In this document: one piece after another, positions 1 through 10,900 of the stretch
Numbering within the stretch: position 1 is the stretch's first letter
Layout of the letters: each line of letters opens with the position of its first letter
Assembly: GCA_022448265.1 (NCBI GenBank)
Contig: JAKVCC010000023.1
Location: forward strand, 1-51,741
DNA length: 51,741 nucleotides
Source of the DNA: Pirellulales bacterium
GTDB taxonomy: Bacteria; Planctomycetota; Planctomycetia; Pirellulales; Lacipirellulaceae
Direction: 5' to 3'
Made by a program: the position numbers and the translations under genes
Notes under the pieces: model-generated
What the model was told of the DNA's origin: nothing
Databases searched by the model: none
Seen by the model: only the letters and a program-made list of their open reading frames with translations

Positions 1-195
1 GGTCGGGCCAATCCTAATTTGAGGTCGGGCATCGACGCCAATCTGAACCGCTCGGCCCGCGGTTTCCATCCGGGTGGTGTAAATGCTTCCCAAGTTGATG
101 GGTCGGTTCGATTCTATTCAGATGGTACTGACAAATGGGTTTGGCGAGCACTAAGCACTTCCGCTGGTGGCGAAACGAATACGGACGATATTTAA
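1..195 (+). CDS. DUF1559 pseudopilin-like protein, C-terminal part (5' end outside window)
   Basis: Reading frame 1 is open from the first base to TAA at 193-195, giving 64 residues. It carries the C-terminal signature of planctomycete DUF1559 (SBP_bac_10) proteins: [12 protein letters not shown], an exact H-X9-DG motif, followed by SVRFYSDGTDKWVWRAL. In this family the N-terminus is a type IV prepilin-like leader and helix and the remainder is a periplasmic/extracellular domain; the molecular role is unknown. The start and leader lie upstream of the window. Compare the complete homologue at 6979-7905 and the variant at 28326-28973. Confidence 0.85.
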   Translation, partial: GRANPNLRSGIDANLNRSARGFHPGGVNASQVDGSVRFYSDGTDKWVWRALSTSAGGETNTDDI

Positions 196-212
196 ATTTT
201 TCGCTCCAGGCA

Positions 213-1406
213 TCAATCCCCTCCCGCCAGGTCGCTCATCATCATCCGGTAATAGAAGTCCTCCGCCTGTTCGACCTGCGCAAGCTCCACGAACTCGTGG
301 GGCGTGTGCGCCTGATCGATGCTTCCCGGTCCAAAAATTATACTCGGCACTCCATGTTGCGCGAGGGTCGACGCGTCGCAGCTAAACGGCACGCCGACAA
401 GTTCGGAGTGGAGATCCATATCGCGAAGAATCTCTCCCGCGCGCTCCACCAGCGGAAGGTGCGCTGGCGTTTCCACCGGCGTGGTTAGGACTGTGGGCGG
501 TTCCATATGGCAGGTCAGGCCGTGCAGCGATGTCTTGAGCTGGTCGAGTATGCCGGCATAGTGGCTTAGCACATCGTCCACATCCTCGCCTGGAAGCAGT
601 CGCCGATCAATCTCGATCGTGGCGAGGTCAGGTACGACGTTGACTTGTGTTCCGCCCTGAATGAGACCGATGCTGCAGGTAGCACTACCGAGTAACGGAT
701 GGCTGCGGGACTCCAGCCGCTGGGAATCCTGATCGATAGCCCGAATAACCTCGGCCATGTGGACAATGGCATTGGTGCCCAGATGAGGCTTCGCACTGTG
801 CGCCTCCTTGCCCTGAACCACCACCCGCCAGCGCAAACAGCCTTTGCATGCAGTTGTCACGCGAAGTTCTGTCGGTTCGGCCACAACAGCCGCATCAGCT
901 TCTAAAGATTTACATAATGCCTGGACGCCGCCAAAGGAAAACTCTTCATCCACCGTCGCCGCCAGCAAAATCTCACAGGGCGGCTTGCGCCCACTCGCCT
1001 GGACGCGGGCGAGCGCATGCAACATCGCGGCCAGGCCCCCTTTATTATCACAGGATCCGCGACCCACAAGAAATCCGTCGCAGATAGTCGGCTCAAACGG
1101 GTTTTCCATACCGAGCGTTCCAACCGTGTCGGTGTGGGCCTCAAAAACAATCCGCCGCTGTGGTTGCTCGCCGGCAATACAGGCCATGACATTGGGCCGA
1201 TCGGCAAAGACTTCATGCGTCGTAGATTCAATGCCGTGTTCGTGGCAGAAAGATTCGACGTACGACGCCATTGCTGCCTCGGGCCGCCCCTCGGCATAGG
1301 CCGGATTCACGCTATTGATGCGAACCATATCTTGAAGAGTCGTAACTACATTGCCTGACATACGAATAATACTCTCAGAAGTTTGGTTGGGACGAATTTT
1401 GGCCAT
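213..1406 (-). CDS. M20 family metallopeptidase / acetylornithine deacetylase-like amidohydrolase
   Basis: 397 residues, usual length for the ArgE/DapE/CPG2 family of cytoplasmic di-zinc amidohydrolases that remove acyl groups from amino acids or cleave small peptides. Metal-ligand motifs are in the expected order: HTDTV (H91, D93), GRGSCDNKGG (bridging D120), VDEEFSFGG (catalytic E154 and ligand E155), AEPTEL (E177) and a late AHTPHEF histidine. The dimerisation domain would be the middle region containing GKEAHSAKPHLGTNA. The ATG at 1406 is preceded by a weak AGG; a second ATG at codon 16 is possible. It is convergent with the DUF1559 gene and has no operon partner, so the exact substrate (acetylornithine, succinyl-diaminopimelate or other) cannot be fixed. 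Confidence 0.85.
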   Translation of the reverse strand: MAKIRPNQTSESIIRMSGNVVTTLQDMVRINSVNPAYAEGRPEAAMASYVESFCHEHGIESTTHEVFADRPNVMACIAGEQPQRRIVFEAHTDTVGTLGMENPFEPTICDGFLVGRGSCDNKGGLAAMLHALARVQASGRKPPCEILLAATVDEEFSFGGVQALCKSLEADAAVVAEPTELRVTTACKGCLRWRVVVQGKEAHSAKPHLGTNAIVHMAEVIRAIDQDSQRLESRSHPLLGSATCSIGLIQGGTQVNVVPDLATIEIDRRLLPGEDVDDVLSHYAGILDQLKTSLHGLTCHMEPPTVLTTPVETPAHLPLVERAGEILRDMDLHSELVGVPFSCDASTLAQHGVPSIIFGPGSIDQAHTPHEFVELAQVEQAEDFYYRMMMSDLAGGD

Positions 1407-1805
1407 CTTAGCCTACGGAAAGCCGTTCGTCTGCACTTGATCTGAATCGGGCGCGCGGCCGCTGTTCTTCTTCCGCTGGAGCCTACGGACTCGCTCCGGA
1501 AGAACGGCAAAGCACTTAACCCTGTTTCTCACGCTTAGGCTGGTGCTAAGGCGGAGCAAGATGAAACCCCTAATACCCGCCGCCACTCGCCACCTCCCCT
1601 AAGATACGATTACGGAAAATTCGCATCAGCTGCGCAGGGATCAACAAAATCGATTACGGATGGTGGCATGGATTGATTAACAATATCTCTATTGAGCAAC
1701 TCTCTGAAATGTGCGAGTTGAATTTTCTTCCGAGTGGCTTGGTCGTCGTACCGTGGTGGTTGGTGATTGCGCTCCGCAACGAGGCCACAATGGCCGCCAA
1801 TCCCA
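1407..1805. other. Intergenic region with an imperfect inverted repeat
   Basis: No convincing gene. The arms TTCTTCCG (1468-1475) and CGGAAGAA (1497-1504) form an 8-bp stem with further partial pairing outside it. No T-run follows, so it is not a clear terminator. Short minus-strand ORFs of 50-69 codons directly downstream of the FG-GAP gene show no family signature. Confidence 0.4.
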
Positions 1806-4229
1806 TCATGGCACTCCACCCAGAAGGAGCTTTTCTAATACCACCGTCGTGTAATCCTGCTGATCCTCAACGATCTGAATCACCTGGTCGGCTACAATAT
1901 CGTGGAACAACTGGGTGCGTCCGGTTACTGGCCAAAAAACGCTCAACCGTGTGATCCGCTCTGCACCGCCCAGGCCGAGTGTCTGGCGGAGCGGGTTGGC
2001 GCCGAAGCTGCCGCCGCTATTGACGTGTCGGTAGATTGAACGAGTGGCGCCACCCTCATCGATCACCACGTGGATGCGGGCGCCGATCGCTGCGCGGTTA
2101 GAGCTGACACCAACCAGTTTGATGCCAATCCAGTGGTTTCCGAATCCAGGGTTCTCGAAGAGTGCGTCTCCGTACTTATCGCCCGGGTAGGCACCGCCCA
2201 TCTGTTGGAACACATCAGCGTCGCCATCGTTATCGAGATCCGCAAAGGCGACGCCATGTCCCTTTTGCAGATGGCCAAATCCACCAGCCATCGTCACGTT
2301 AGTAAAACGTTTGCCGCGCTGATTAAGGAACATCAAATTAGGCATCAAGCTCTCGTAAGCCGGATCACCGGTACCCAAATAAAAATCCAGGTAGCCGTCG
2401 TTGTCCAGGTCGCCAAAATTCGAACCCATCGGCAACATCGGAAGCTCTAGGCCTTGCTCTGCTGCCACGTTTTCAAACCCCCCTTGGCCATCGCCTCGGT
2501 ACAATCGGGGCAGCTCGTAGTCGCTCGATTGGCCCAGATAATGGGCCGCCAGTCGATCAACACGGCCCGTGTAGCTGGAAACAAACAAATCCAGCACGCC
2601 GTCGTTATCGAAATCCCAGAACCACGTGGGGAAGCTCCGAATCGGCTGCTCAATTCCTAGATCAGGAGCCACGTCGGCAAAGGTGCCGTCGCCGTTATTC
2701 CTATAAAGACGGTTGGGCGACGCCAGATTTGACACGTACAGGTCGCAAAAACCATCTGCGTCGAAGTCGCCCCAGGTAGTGCCCTTCGTATAACCGAGGT
2801 TCTCCACACCAGCGATCGCCGCGACGTCGGTAAAGGTTTCGTCGCCGTTATTGCGAAACAACTGGCAGGGCGCGGTCAACTGCCGCGTATGCTCATTGCC
2901 GATAAACAGGTCCAAATCCCCGTCGTTGTCGTAGTCAGCCCATGCTGCAGTTTGCGTAGGGTAGTGGACGTCTCCCAGTCCGGCCGCATAGGTAACATCT
3001 GTGAATGTGCCATCACCATTATTGCGGATGAGCGAATTTGGCTGCCGTCCTGCCCGATCCAGCCAGGCGCCCCGCAGAACCAGGATGTCAAGGTGCCCAT
3101 CGTTGTTAAAGTCGGTCTGCATGATATTCAAACCGCCGCACAGGCCGCTCAAACCCGACTCCACCGTGCGGTCTGAAAACGTGCCATCCGCGCCGTTGGC
3201 AAACATACGAAGCTGGCCGGAAGGATCCCAAGTAGAAGTGACGATATCCGGATAAGCGTTGTTGTCGAAGTCGTCGACGATAGCGCTTCCGCACAAGTTG
3301 AACGTGTTGAGCTCGAGTTGCTGAGCGATGTTGACGAAGCGCGGAAAATCGCGGACCTCACTCTGAAAAACGTGCTCGGGTATCAACATTCCGGGCGGCA
3401 CCTCATCGGGATATTTGCCCAGCGTCATATAGGCCACATTCACCAGCCACCGCGACGCTAGATAGATATTAAGGGCTGCAGGAGGGCTGTTGGCGTCGGC
3501 CTCGGACCGAATCACGTCCTGAAAAAGCCGGATGGCCTGGTTCGACCCCTCCACCTGGGTATGCACTCCCGCACCCCGAATGGGCACGATGCAACTCTCC
3601 GGTGTGTTTTGCGCACAGCAATTCTCAGCCTCTCCTAACTGCAAATAGGCCACACCAAGCCGAAATCGCAAGTAGTTGATCTGTTCCCCCTCCAAATCAG
3701 CTGCGGACGCCAGATCGATGGCGCGCCGGAGGTAGGAAATCCCCGCCATGAGGTCGCCATGCAGGACACAGGCTTCACCGGCAGCAAAGTACTGATAGAA
3801 CGCGTTACGACCGGAGGCCCCCTTACCCAGCTGGTCGACTTGCTGCTTAAGTTGCTGTTTTTCTTGTGTCCCTAGGTATGGGTTGTCGGTCGGCGTAGCC
3901 TGAGCCAATTGGGCCAGGTCGCTGAGCATGCGTGCGTGACCGTGTGCGAGCCCAGCTGAACTGGTATCTGAGCACCCGGTACCGAGTATCACAATGCCGA
4001 GTTGCCAAGTGAGCGCCAGGAGAGCGCACCCGACACCGCGTCCAGCGCTCCAGTCCACAGCGCCGCAGGGGCGCGCCAAGAACTCGCCGCCAAAAACAAT
4101 TGGCCGCCGCGCCCTGTCCCCAAGGATTGCGCACTGCGACCTGAACCCGTAGCCGGCCTGTTGAGACCTTCGGAAGAACTTCCAGCACCTATCAAGCATC
4201 ATGAAATTTACCCCACTGATGCTAAGCAT
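1806..4229 (-). CDS. FG-GAP/VCBS repeat protein with C-terminal ASPIC/UnbV domain (CRTAC1-like), N-terminal TPR-like part
   Basis: 807 residues. A hydrophobic stretch ending in ILGTGC around residues 75-87 looks like a lipoprotein or signal anchor, preceded by an unusually long N-terminus; the true start may be internal. For example, ATG at 4202 has GTGGGG just upstream. Residues ~100-280 are helical and TPR-like (FAAGEACVLHGDL, LGVAYLQLGEAENC). Then at least seven calcium-binding FG-GAP loops follow of the type DFDNNAYPD, DFNNDGHLD, DYDNDGDLD, DFDADGFCD, DFDNDGVLD, DLDNDGYLD, DLDNDGDAD: a seven-bladed propeller. Residues ~700-790 (GNHWIGIKLVG, GARIHVV, LGLGGAERI) are the ASPIC/UnbV domain. 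Such proteins are exported and are thought to bind carbohydrate or protein; no enzymatic activity is known. It lies 100 bp downstream of a second protein of the same type and is probably co-transcribed with it. Confidence 0.85.
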   Translation of the reverse strand: MLSISGVNFMMLDRCWKFFRRSQQAGYGFRSQCAILGDRARRPIVFGGEFLARPCGAVDWSAGRGVGCALLALTWQLGIVILGTGCSDTSSAGLAHGHARMLSDLAQLAQATPTDNPYLGTQEKQQLKQQVDQLGKGASGRNAFYQYFAAGEACVLHGDLMAGISYLRRAIDLASAADLEGEQINYLRFRLGVAYLQLGEAENCCAQNTPESCIVPIRGAGVHTQVEGSNQAIRLFQDVIRSEADANSPPAALNIYLASRWLVNVAYMTLGKYPDEVPPGMLIPEHVFQSEVRDFPRFVNIAQQLELNTFNLCGSAIVDDFDNNAYPDIVTSTWDPSGQLRMFANGADGTFSDRTVESGLSGLCGGLNIMQTDFNNDGHLDILVLRGAWLDRAGRQPNSLIRNNGDGTFTDVTYAAGLGDVHYPTQTAAWADYDNDGDLDLFIGNEHTRQLTAPCQLFRNNGDETFTDVAAIAGVENLGYTKGTTWGDFDADGFCDLYVSNLASPNRLYRNNGDGTFADVAPDLGIEQPIRSFPTWFWDFDNDGVLDLFVSSYTGRVDRLAAHYLGQSSDYELPRLYRGDGQGGFENVAAEQGLELPMLPMGSNFGDLDNDGYLDFYLGTGDPAYESLMPNLMFLNQRGKRFTNVTMAGGFGHLQKGHGVAFADLDNDGDADVFQQMGGAYPGDKYGDALFENPGFGNHWIGIKLVGVSSNRAAIGARIHVVIDEGGATRSIYRHVNSGGSFGANPLRQTLGLGGAERITRLSVFWPVTGRTQLFHDIVADQVIQIVEDQQDYTTVVLEKLLLGGVP

Positions 4230-4330
4230 GGATATTTTCTATGGATCAAGCGAGCGGATCAACGACCCGTTTAGCCACCCGGCTCTCCCCAGAAAAACGA
4301 GGGGGCAGTGGCCCTATGGCAGCGCAAAGA

Positions 4331-6679
4331 TCATTCATTCAAAACTGGCGACGCTTCTGACTGTAGTATTGTCGAACTTGGAACGCCCGTCACGGTCCTG
4401 AGACGGTGGACCTGGTCGATGGCCGGATTCTCTAGCCGAACCGTACGGCCATCGGGCCATTGAACCGTGATTTCGGAAACTTGCGTTTCGCCCCCCAAGC
4501 CCACGTGAACTGTGGGCGCATGTTGCGACTGTAGTGAATCGCCGGCCACGACGGCGGCCACATGGGTCCTTTGCGGTGTCTTGACGACGACACGGGCCCC
4601 TAATCCCCCGTGGGGCTGATCGGCGAACTCCAGAGCAATCCAGTGACCAGATTTTTCGATTTGGTTCCGCAGCAGGTAGACCGTTGGGTGGGAGCCCAGC
4701 TGTTTTCCTGTAAATACCAAGTCCACCCGTCCATCTCCATCCAGGTCGTCGCTCAAACTGTTACGCGAATCCAACTCTGACGCCACGCCCGCCAAAAAAC
4801 CGATACTTATAAAGGCGTCTCCCCCTTCGTTCAGGAGTAGCACGTTGTGTTCGTATCCATTCCACGAGATAGGGCTAAGCTCTTTGGCCAATGTAAGTTT
4901 TAATAACTGACTGAGTTGCTTGTCATGCTTTGAACTCCCCGTATATATGTCGTGGCACCAAAAACGGGTGCAGTAGTCTTGGGCTGTCTTTCCGCTGAGG
5001 TGTCCGTTGACAACGTACAGGTCGCGGTCTCCGTCATTATCGATATCCGGCGAGGTGGTTCCCCACGACCAACCAGTACGGGCAATCTGGTCGTTAAAGG
5101 GTGCCTGCCGAAAGTGACTGCCCGAAGCCAGGTACATACGATTTCCATAGCCCATAGCATTCCGTAGTTGCTGATGCTGAGGGAAGTCTTCGCGTCCCAA
5201 TCCCAGCTGGTCCAGCCGCCGGGCGGTTGTGGAAGACATGCCAATCATCGTAAAGTCCAGTTGCCCGTCCATGTTATAGTCGCCAAAGCTGAGCGCCATC
5301 CCAAAGGCATGTCGCTGGTCGACTAGCTGCTCGGTCACGTCTGTAAATTTGCCACCGCCCTCGTTTCGGTAGACATCCAGCCCCGCAAAGTCGCTGGCCA
5401 CCAACAGATCGAGGTCGCTGTCGCCATCGAGATCAACGAAACTCGCTGAGTAGGTGCGGCGGAAACGCTTTTCATTAAGGCCAGCTCTAGAAGTGATGTC
5501 GCGGAAGCTGCCGCCACCCTGATTCTCAAACAAATAGCAGGGTAAGCCGTCATTGGCGTCGTAGTACGGTGTGGGCATTTGTCCCGCCATATAAGGCAGC
5601 TTATGCTGCCCAACGAAGAGGTCCAAATCTCCATCGGCGTCGATGTCGCCGGCGGTTGCCGCCATGGGTTCTTCCAGGCTTCTCGGGTCGACGCCCAACC
5701 TGACCGGCGGCGTCGAAAAGCGGCGGCTGGCATCTGCCGCAAAAAGCAATATGTCGTTGCGCAGGCAGGCGGCCACCAGGTCGGCGGTCCCATCACCAGT
5801 AAAGTCGGCCAGCACTGCCGCGCCAATACGCCCCTTGGGTGGATGAGCAAGTAGCTGCCCCTGCTCGAAGACCCAATTGCCACGGTTCCAGAGTACTCGG
5901 TTGAGGGTCGGGAATAACAATTCCGATAGGCCGTCGTTATCCAAATCGCCCGCGATCATTGGTCCCAGCGCGTAAGGACCATCCAGCGGAATCGCGGCTG
6001 CCTCGACAAACAGTGGCTCTCCCGCGCGGCGCGTAAGCTGCAATCGACTGGCATCGATGTGATGAGCGACGAGAGACCCCGCCGGGTCCGCCTGCGGAGA
6101 CCACTGGACTTGGAGGTCGCCTCTGACAATGTAACGGTCGCCGCTATCTGAATTGGCCACATGCAGTCTGATCGATACCACCGAACGGGGCGCATCGTCG
6201 GACGGTTCAAACTCTGCGTGGTGCCATTCGGATTCGATCAACTTCCAACCGGCTGATTTCCGCTGCGCCAGCCATTTACGCCAACTTTGAGGATTGAATT
6301 GAGTGACATCCTCTCCAGAGGTCGTCAGAATTTCCACGCCATGATCACGTCGGCCCGGAGATCCAAGCTGGCCAAGGACGAGGGTCTCGAACGGGAATTC
6401 TGCCAGCACGGCCCCTTTGTCGGTAGCGGCCCGTAGCAAATCCCACAGACGGACAAACGGCCGCTCATACTTCTGCGCTTCGACCTCACTGATCCAAACA
6501 GTTGCATCAAGCCGTTGGCGCTCCCGCTCGATGCTTGAGGGAGGACTTGTAGCATTGGCATTAGGAGACACTGCGTCGGGCACGCCGGCGTGCTGCTCCG
6601 GCTGACATGCGCTTGATGCAAGCAGCAGCAGCGCGGCAATAAAGACAAGCGCCGGCAACCATGGGGGCTTTGTACTCAT
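4331..6679 (-). CDS. FG-GAP/VCBS repeat lipoprotein with ASPIC/UnbV domain
   Basis: 782 residues. The N-terminus MSTKPPWLPALVFIAALLLL followed by ASSAC is a signal peptide with a lipobox-like cysteine, so a lipoprotein is likely. Residues ~60-200 form a domain of unknown type. FG-GAP loops follow: DLDNDGLSE, DFTGDGTAD, DIDADGDLD, DLDGDSDLD, DYNMDGQLD, DIDNDGDRD, DLDGDGRVD, so again about seven blades. Residues ~670-755 (GHWIALEF, GGLGARVVV, VHVGLGGETQVSEITVQWP) are an ASPIC/UnbV domain. It is first in a two-gene minus-strand unit with the 807-residue protein; the two have the same propeller-plus-UnbV core but different N-terminal parts, which suggests an old tandem duplication with diverged partners. 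Function unknown; cell-surface binding is an inference. Confidence 0.85.
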   Translation of the reverse strand: MSTKPPWLPALVFIAALLLLASSACQPEQHAGVPDAVSPNANATSPPSSIERERQRLDATVWISEVEAQKYERPFVRLWDLLRAATDKGAVLAEFPFETLVLGQLGSPGRRDHGVEILTTSGEDVTQFNPQSWRKWLAQRKSAGWKLIESEWHHAEFEPSDDAPRSVVSIRLHVANSDSGDRYIVRGDLQVQWSPQADPAGSLVAHHIDASRLQLTRRAGEPLFVEAAAIPLDGPYALGPMIAGDLDNDGLSELLFPTLNRVLWNRGNWVFEQGQLLAHPPKGRIGAAVLADFTGDGTADLVAACLRNDILLFAADASRRFSTPPVRLGVDPRSLEEPMAATAGDIDADGDLDLFVGQHKLPYMAGQMPTPYYDANDGLPCYLFENQGGGSFRDITSRAGLNEKRFRRTYSASFVDLDGDSDLDLLVASDFAGLDVYRNEGGGKFTDVTEQLVDQRHAFGMALSFGDYNMDGQLDFTMIGMSSTTARRLDQLGLGREDFPQHQQLRNAMGYGNRMYLASGSHFRQAPFNDQIARTGWSWGTTSPDIDNDGDRDLYVVNGHLSGKTAQDYCTRFWCHDIYTGSSKHDKQLSQLLKLTLAKELSPISWNGYEHNVLLLNEGGDAFISIGFLAGVASELDSRNSLSDDLDGDGRVDLVFTGKQLGSHPTVYLLRNQIEKSGHWIALEFADQPHGGLGARVVVKTPQRTHVAAVVAGDSLQSQHAPTVHVGLGGETQVSEITVQWPDGRTVRLENPAIDQVHRLRTVTGVPSSTILQSEASPVLNE

Positions 6680-6978
6680 GAATCGAAGACCACACCTCTA
6701 AAACTACATGACCACCACAGTAAACACCTAATTCTCCCGGATTAGAACAACCGGTCAATTTCTCATTTTCTGCCATCGTGTAGACCGTGTCCAGCAGCAG
6801 AAAGAAGTGTTGATTACCTTTTGGCCCAACTTTGAGTGCAGGTCGCCGTCACACTCCCAGGGGTGGGTCCAAAATACTTGTTCCACGGTCGATAATATGT
6901 ACAATCAAACCATTACAAAGACCAGTTCTAAGATATTTTTAAGGTCCCTACCCCCCCTCTAACGAATATTGTTTTCAC
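6680..6978. other. Divergent intergenic region
   Basis: About 300 bp between the start of the FG-GAP lipoprotein (minus) and a DUF1559 gene (plus), so it must hold promoters for both. It is AT-rich near 6900-6975. I see no clear Shine-Dalgarno before ATG 6979, no repeat and no RNA gene. Confidence 0.4.
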
Positions 6979-7905
6979 ATGCGCAGCAGCCGGCAAGTCG
7001 GATTCACCCTCGTAGAATTACTGGTTGTCATTGCGATCATTGGCGTATTGATTGCATTACTGCTGCCGGCAGTACAGGCTGCGCGCGAGGCGGCGCGCCG
7101 CACCCAGTGTGTGAACCATCTTAAACAGGCTGCCCTGGCGATGCATCTCTACGTCGAAGCAAAAGGTACCTTTCCAGTCGGTTCGCGAAGCAACCCACGG
7201 CAAACTTGGACCATGTACCTCTGGCCGTTCATTGAACAAACGGCCCTGGATGGTGCCAACGACCTCACCAATCCGTTCTACGCCCCCCCGGGCACGATCG
7301 GCGGCACTCTGGACGGACTGACAGGACAAATCGTGCCGATGTATTATTGTCCAAGCGATGCAGTGGGCGTCGATCAAAGCGCAGGTCATTATCAGCGGCG
7401 CCGCGGCAACTATGTCGTCAACTGGGGTAACTCGACCTATGGCCAGAAAGTTGAGCCAGAGTTTATTGCCCCATTTTCCCATGAAGATGGCGACCGCAGT
7501 ACACCCCGCAGCACGAGGTTTTCGCAGATAGAGGATGGTACTTCCAATACCTTACTAATGGCAGAAGTTCATAAGGCGTGGAGTATCCATGACAACGATT
7601 GGCGCGGCGATATTCAAAACGACGACGCAGTCTGTCGATTCCACACCCTGTTGACACCCAATACGTCAGCCCCCGATGTGATCGCAGGTGGCTGGTTTCA
7701 GCGCACAGGCGATCCCGCGATGCCTGCTGTCACGGGGGCCTATGATGCCCAAGTTGCCGCCGCCCGCAGTCGCCATCCCGGTGGCGTGAACGCGTCGATG
7801 TGCGACGCCTCCGTCCGGTTTTTTGCCGATGATGTGGCCCTTCTTCCATGGCAAGCGCAGGGCACGATAAACGGCGACCCGGAGGAACCGGTGGGTGGAC
7901 TTTGA
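6979..7905 (+). CDS. DUF1559 domain protein with prepilin-type N-terminus
   Basis: 308 residues. The start MRSSRQVG is followed by [20 protein letters not shown], a type IV prepilin leader with cleavage expected after Gly8 and E+5 present, then [15 protein letters not shown] typical of DUF1559. The mid region has YYCPSDA and [10 protein letters not shown]-like motifs (here [10 protein letters not shown]). The C-terminal H-X9-DG motif is altered: [12 protein letters not shown], with Ala in place of the conserved Gly. The family is greatly expanded in planctomycetes, with proteins presumed to be pseudopilin-like and exported; role unknown. Ends 87 bp before the convergent GH78 gene, and stands alone. 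Confidence 0.9.
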   Translation: MRSSRQVGFTLVELLVVIAIIGVLIALLLPAVQAAREAARRTQCVNHLKQAALAMHLYVEAKGTFPVGSRSNPRQTWTMYLWPFIEQTALDGANDLTNPFYAPPGTIGGTLDGLTGQIVPMYYCPSDAVGVDQSAGHYQRRRGNYVVNWGNSTYGQKVEPEFIAPFSHEDGDRSTPRSTRFSQIEDGTSNTLLMAEVHKAWSIHDNDWRGDIQNDDAVCRFHTLLTPNTSAPDVIAGGWFQRTGDPAMPAVTGAYDAQVAAARSRHPGGVNASMCDASVRFFADDVALLPWQAQGTINGDPEEPVGGL

Positions 7906-7992
7906 CCTCTCCCGGGTTATGTCAACGGGGCATGTGAATAGCGCAAGGCAGCAGGCCGAGCATCCGCGTGAACCTGCGTCGGCAAAGGGGAC

Positions 7993-10900
7993 CTATTCGA
8001 CTGCGAAGCTGTAGGACCCCGAGCCGACTGTGAATAGCGCATAGCCGTCGCTCATTTGGACAAACGCGACACCGCGCGTATTGGCTATGCCTTTTCCCTC
8101 ACGCAACACGGTCCGACCACCTTCTTCAATTGTCGCATGCTCATTGCCAAGCATAGGGACACTAACCCTGGCCGTCGTATTGGCCGGGATCGTGACGTCC
8201 AGCTTGAACGTGTTGGCTTCGCGCCGCCAGTGGCTGACCACTTCGCCGTAAATGGAATCGTAACGCGCCTTGGCCCACGTAAGATCTCCCAGGAGGTGCG
8301 GCTTGACGATGATTTGCTTATAGCCGCATCCATCTGGGTCGGCATCAATACCCGCCAGCACCTTGAAAAACCACTCGCTCACTGAGCCCAGGAAGGGATG
8401 ATTGTGCGAGATATTATTACCTCCAGGCCAGAACTCCCAGAGGGTGGTGGCGCCGTTGGCGATCATGTGTCCCCAAGACGGTTCGGTAGTTTGCGTCGCC
8501 AGCTTGTACGCGACGTCCGCATGGCCGTGCATCGAAAGCGCCAGCATCAGGTAGCGCGTTCCCTGAGGACCCGTACTAAGATGAAATCCCCGATCCTTGA
8601 CGTCTTTGACAAGATTCTGAGCGACGGCTGCACGGTGGCCGTCGGGGACGATACCCAGGTAGAGCGCAAAGGCATTGCCAGCCTGGGCGCCTTCGCCGTA
8701 CTGATTCGTCTCGGGATTGAAGAACTTGTCATTGATTGCCTTGCCAATACGAATCTTAAGATCGGTGTAGGTGCGAGCATCGGAATCCTCCCCCAGGACG
8801 CCGGCGATGCGCGACATGAAAAGGGCGTCCTGATAAAAGTTGCAAGTGGCAAGCAATAGCTTGAGCCCATCATCATTTACGGGCGCTCCCCAATCGCCGT
8901 AATTGCCACCTACATTGTTTTCCCAGATCAGATCGGGATTGTCATCCAGAATATAATTGAGCGCGAGTTGCAATTCCGTATAGTGTTTGCGGAGGATGTC
9001 GCTATCGCCGTAGTTTTGATACATGGTCCACGCAAGAATCGTGAAACAATCGTGCCAACCCGGTGCGCTGTATCCACCCCACCCGGTCCAGGGAATACTG
9101 TCGTGCACGCCACCCTGGGGATTCTGATCCTCGGCATAGTCCTCCATGAATTTGTAGTAGAGATTCGCCATATCGAAGTTGTAGTAGGTGGAAGGCACCA
9201 TCACCTGCACGTCGCCTCCCCATCCCGCTCGTTCGCCCCGATTGCAGCACGATCCGGGCACACTGTGAAAGTTGTCGCGCACCGTCCACGTGACCATCTC
9301 TTGAATTTGGTTTATCAACTCATTCGAACACGTGAATTCGCCCGCCCGCGGAATGTCGGAATGGACCACGATGCCTTCGAGAGTGCCTGGCTCGGGCGCA
9401 CCCGGGTATCCGGTCATCTCAACGTAGCGAAATCCGTGATAGGTGAACCGGGGCTCCCACACCTCGAGCCCCTGCCCTTTCAAAACATAGACGTCGGTCG
9501 CTCTGGCGGAGGTAATAATATTGGTCTGATCGGCCGTGCCGTCTTTGTGAAGCAGTTCGGTATGTTTTAGCGTAACGGCAGTGCCCGCCGGCCCTTCCAC
9601 CTTGAGCCGGACACGCCCCGCAATGTTTTGCCCCAAGTCAAATACGTAGACACCCTCTTTTGGACTGGTCGTGCGCACCGGCGCTATCGTTTGGATGACT
9701 CGGATCGGCTGGACGGCCTGAGCCTTTAACCTGGCGTCGGTACTCTCCACCTCCTTGGCAACATTCCAATCGGAGTCGTCGTATGCCGGGCGGTCCCAGC
9801 CCGGTCGTTCCAATCGGGCGTCATATGTCTCGCCATGGAAGATGTGGTCGGTCAGTATGGGCCCTCCTGCAGTCTTCCACTGGTTGTCGCTGACGACGCG
9901 CATCTGCGACCCGTCCGCAAAGGTGATATTCATTTGCAAAATCATTTTCATAGAACCCGACCCCGTGCCGAAGCCCGCGTGGTGGCCGTGCCCGAGCATC
10001 ATACTGACGACGTTTTCCCCTTGCCGCAAATACCTGGTCACATCGTAGGTGGAGTAGATGGTCGACTTTTTGTAGTCTGTCCAGCCGGGATCCAATTCGT
10101 GATCGCCCACTCTTTCACCATTGATTCGCAATTCGTAGTAGCCTAAGCCCGAGGTATACACTCGGGCGCGCGCTAGAGTCTTATCAATGCTGAACGACCT
10201 GCGCAGCAAATTGTCTTGGACATCCATTCTGACCTGGTTTCGGAGTCCACCCGGATGGTGCTCGTGGGGATTGGTCCGCTGAACGCAAACAGCAACAAAA
10301 TTGTCGCCTTCTTTAAGGAAGGGCGCGACGAAAAAGGCGAAATCACGGTTGTCGGCAGTTTGAGCCACCAGCTTGTCGTTGACGAATATCCAGACTTTTT
10401 GCAGGGCCATGCGAAAATTGAGTAGTCGCGGCCCAAGCCGGCCGTCGGTATCTTTGGTTGCCCGAATCGTCGTGCGGTACCAGGCGTAGCCAACTTGCGT
10501 TGCCAGTGGGTCAGCCGGTGCGCCCTCTCCGACCGGTTCGTACTTGTCGTAAATCGTGCTGGCGCGCAAAACGTTCCAGTCCGAATCGTCAAACGAGCTC
10601 AAGGCGCAGTTGGGAACCGGGGCTGGAAGCTTATTATTGAACTTTACCTTCCACTGGCCCACGACGGGTGGTCGGTTAGACGCTCCGATCCAATGACCGG
10701 TCCAGTCCTGCGGGTGCAGCAACCCTATTTCAAACCAAGTTGGTTTGCTGTAGCCACTTGATTGGCCGTCTTGATCCCAGATGCGCACTTTCCAATAACA
10801 CCGAATCCCGGAAGTCAGCGGCTGACCGGCATACCGGACGTGGGTCGACTGGGGCGAGTCAACTTTTCCACTATCCCATAGGTCTCCCTTGCCGGCGTCG

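Noticed and set aside
1610-1819. Minus-strand ORFs (50-69 codons) just downstream of the FG-GAP gene
   Set aside because: No family signature, overlapping alternative frames, and no Shine-Dalgarno.
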